From assembly GCA_021779695.1 (NCBI GenBank), contig JAJYAE010000009.1, forward strand, positions 1-31,880: a stretch of DNA of 31,880 nt. Direction: 5' to 3'. The notes under the pieces are model-generated. The model saw only the letters and a list, made by a program, of their open reading frames with translations. It made no database searches and was not told where the DNA came from. The DNA comes from Acidobacteriota bacterium (GTDB lineage Bacteria; Acidobacteriota; Terriglobia; Terriglobales; Acidobacteriaceae). A program made the position numbers and the translations under genes. The stretch's first letter is position 1; each line of letters opens with the position of its first letter. Positions 30,306 through 31,880 of this stretch are shown here, in pieces.

Positions 30306-31484
30306 TCAGTATTTCTGGACCGACGGATCGATTTGATCGGACCAGGCGAGAATGCCGCCCGCGAGATTGACGACGCGGGAGTATCCATTCTGCTTCAGGA
30401 ACTCCGCCACGCGTTGGCTGCGCGCGCCTGATCTGCATTGCACCACAATCTCCTGCGCCGGATCGATCTCGGCCAGCCGCTGCGGCACGTCGTTCAGCGG
30501 GATGAGCTTTCCGCCGATGTTGGCAATCTGGTATTCATAGGGCTCACGCACATCAAGGATGAAGACCTCTTCCCCTGCGTCCATGCGCTGCTTAAGCTCG
30601 TGGACTGTCATCTGCGGAATTCCATTCTGCAACTTCACTTCCTCCTTGGGCTTGGGCTCAATGCCGCAAAACTGTTCGTAGTCAATCAATTCTTTCACGG
30701 TGGGGTTGGGTCCGCAGACAGGGCACTCCGGGTTGCGGCGCAACTTCAGCTCGCGGAAGCGCATTGCCAGCGCATCGACCAGCAGCAGGCGCCCGACGAG
30801 CGGCGTGCCATTGCCGAGGATCAGCTTGATGACTTCCGTCGCCTGAATCATGCCGACCAGGCCCGGCAAGATGCCGAGCACGCCGCCCTCGGCGCAACTT
30901 GGCACCAGGCCCGGCGGTGGCGGCTCAGGATAGAGGCAGCGATAGCAGGGCCCATCCTCTGCGGCAAAGACGCTTGCCTGGCCTTCGAATCGGAAGATTG
31001 AGCCGTACACGTTCGGCTTGCCGAGCAGCACGCAGGCATCGTTCACCAGATAGCGCGTGGGGAAGTTATCCGTGCCGTCGGCCACGATGTCGTAGTCCTT
31101 CAGGATTTCGAGCGCGTTGGCACTGGTGAGGCGGGTCTCATGCTTGACGATGCGCAGGGATGGATTCAGCGCAGTGAGCTTCTCCTCGGCGGAGTCGAGC
31201 TTCTTGCGTCCGATGTCGCGCGTTGAGTGAATGATCTGGCGCTGCAGATTGCTCGCGTCCACCACGTCAAAGTCCACCAGACCGAGCGTTCCCACGCCCG
31301 CGGCGGCCAGATAGAACGCCAGCGGCGAGCCCAGCCCGCCGGTGCCCACACAGAGCACGCGCGCGGCCTTCAGCTTGCGCTGGCCCTCGATGCCTACCTC
31401 GGGCAGAATGAGGTGCCGGGAGTAGCGTGCCAACTCGTCGGTCGTAAGCTCCGGCAGAGGAATCGGTTCGAGTACGGATGCCAT
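30306..31484 (-). CDS. moeZ: MoeB/ThiF-type adenylyltransferase fused to rhodanese domain (MoeZ-like)
   Basis: A 392-residue protein. The first 260 residues are an E1-like adenylyltransferase with the G-x-G-G-L-G-S nucleotide loop, the D-F-D-V-V-D-x-S-N-L-Q-R motif and two zinc-binding C-x-x-C pairs (CYRC, CPVC). The rest is a rhodanese domain with active-site C-R-S-G-A-R-S. Such fusions adenylate the C-terminal glycine of a ubiquitin-like carrier and then hand over sulfur to make a thiocarboxylate, for cofactor, cysteine or tRNA thiolation. AGGAGA precedes the ATG. The carrier gene lies 14 bp upstream on the same strand. Confidence 0.9.
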   Translation of the reverse strand: MASVLEPIPLPELTTDELARYSRHLILPEVGIEGQRKLKAARVLCVGTGGLGSPLAFYLAAAGVGTLGLVDFDVVDASNLQRQIIHSTRDIGRKKLDSAEEKLTALNPSLRIVKHETRLTSANALEILKDYDIVADGTDNFPTRYLVNDACVLLGKPNVYGSIFRFEGQASVFAAEDGPCYRCLYPEPPPPGLVPSCAEGGVLGILPGLVGMIQATEVIKLILGNGTPLVGRLLLVDALAMRFRELKLRRNPECPVCGPNPTVKELIDYEQFCGIEPKPKEEVKLQNGIPQMTVHELKQRMDAGEEVFILDVREPYEYQIANIGGKLIPLNDVPQRLAEIDPAQEIVVQCRSGARSQRVAEFLKQNGYSRVVNLAGGILAWSDQIDPSVQKY

Positions 31485-31498
31485 GGGCGTCTCCTGTC

Positions 31499-31822
31499 TC
31501 AGTAGGATGTTCCGCGCGGACGGGTCAGATGCCTGCGCGCCCGACGCTCACTTCCTCCGGCAATGGAGGGAATGATCGAGAGCGTATCCGTTGCGGCGAC
31601 GGCGGTATCTTCCTTCGCCGGCAAGTAGCGCACGTCTTCGTCATTCAAATAGAGATTCACAAAGGCGCGTACCTTGCCCTCCTCGTTGAAGAGGTGACGG
31701 CGCAAGTCCGGGTGGGCAGCCGTCAGTTGCGCCAGCGCTGCCGCAACGGTTGCGGCCTCAGTTTTGATTTCGTTCTGCCCGCCTACATAGGAGCGCAAAG
31801 GTGTCGGTATCAGTATCGTCAT
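31499..31822 (-). CDS. MoaD/CysO-like sulfur carrier with C-terminal extension
   Basis: A 107-residue ubiquitin-fold protein. It starts I-P-T-P-L-R-S-Y-V-G-G-Q and has F-V-N-L-Y-L-N-D-E-D-V-R-Y in the middle, both closely like mycobacterial CysO (recalled resemblance). The carrier tail S-I-I-P-S-I-A-G-G is present, but 17 residues follow it (SERRARRHLTRPRGTSY), whereas active carriers end in Gly-Gly. It would need a protease to expose the glycine, as known for QbsE-like carriers cut by JAMM proteases. No such protease is in the window. It is the first gene of a two-gene operon with the MoeZ-like gene. Confidence 0.85.
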   Translation of the reverse strand: MTILIPTPLRSYVGGQNEIKTEAATVAAALAQLTAAHPDLRRHLFNEEGKVRAFVNLYLNDEDVRYLPAKEDTAVAATDTLSIIPSIAGGSERRARRHLTRPRGTSY

Positions 31823-31880
31823 GGGGAAGCCCGCTCGACCTCACTGTCTATAGGATGACGCAAATCGCCATCTGGAGGCT

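Overview
The window reads as a chromosomal segment of an Acidobacteriota bacterium, most likely class Terriglobia. This is inferred from gene content: an Oar-type TonB-dependent receptor with an N-terminal carboxypeptidase-regulatory fold, a secreted TPR protein, an FG-GAP/ASPIC-UnbV protein, a small membrane protein pair of the DUF6677 kind, and GC-rich coding sequence with frequent GTG starts. No rRNA gene or other species marker is present.

Layout. 1-6300 is ordinary chromosome: the 3' part of a GNAT acetyltransferase gene; two coupled small membrane-protein genes (one of 59 residues); an M24 aminopeptidase P-like gene; a partner-switching operon on the minus strand (SpoIIE-type phosphatase, anti-sigma kinase, STAS antagonist); and two exported proteins of unknown function. 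6818-6904 is a tRNA-Leu(CAG) gene.

6884-14088 is an integrated element of about 7.2 kb inserted at the 3' end of that tRNA. It is bounded by a 23-bp direct repeat (22/23 identical). It carries a tyrosine integrase, an excisionase-like HTH protein, a serine recombinase, an XRE-like regulator, a sigma-like protein with a divergent truncated ORF6N antirepressor, several unknown small proteins, and many palindromic control sites. I see no phage structural, replication, conjugation or recognisable defence gene. Its most striking part is 9952-10516: a candidate attenuator followed by a non-coding stretch of roughly 380 nt, closed by a long-range helix and packed with perfect hairpins. I consider this a candidate undescribed structured RNA.

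14579-18422 is a cobalamin riboswitch followed by class I ribonucleotide reductase genes (nrdA, nrdB), implying that B12 represses the B12-independent reductase. 19436-28800 is a polysaccharide-related locus: TonB receptor, TPR lipoprotein-like protein, ASPIC/UnbV protein and a GH9 glucanase. 28919-30220 encodes an anaerobic sulfatase-maturase-type radical SAM/SPASM protein with a SEC-C tail. 30306-31822 (minus) is a MoeZ-type adenylyltransferase/rhodanese gene with a CysO/MoaD-like sulfur carrier gene whose product continues 17 residues past the terminal Gly-Gly.

How the parts work together: within the element, the integrase, excisionase, arm-type repeats and att repeats form a standard site-specific recombination module. 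The sigma-like gene, its tandem operators and the structured RNA form what looks like a separate regulatory module. The nrd operon is tied to vitamin B12 status, and the minus-strand sulfur-carrier pair is a two-gene operon.
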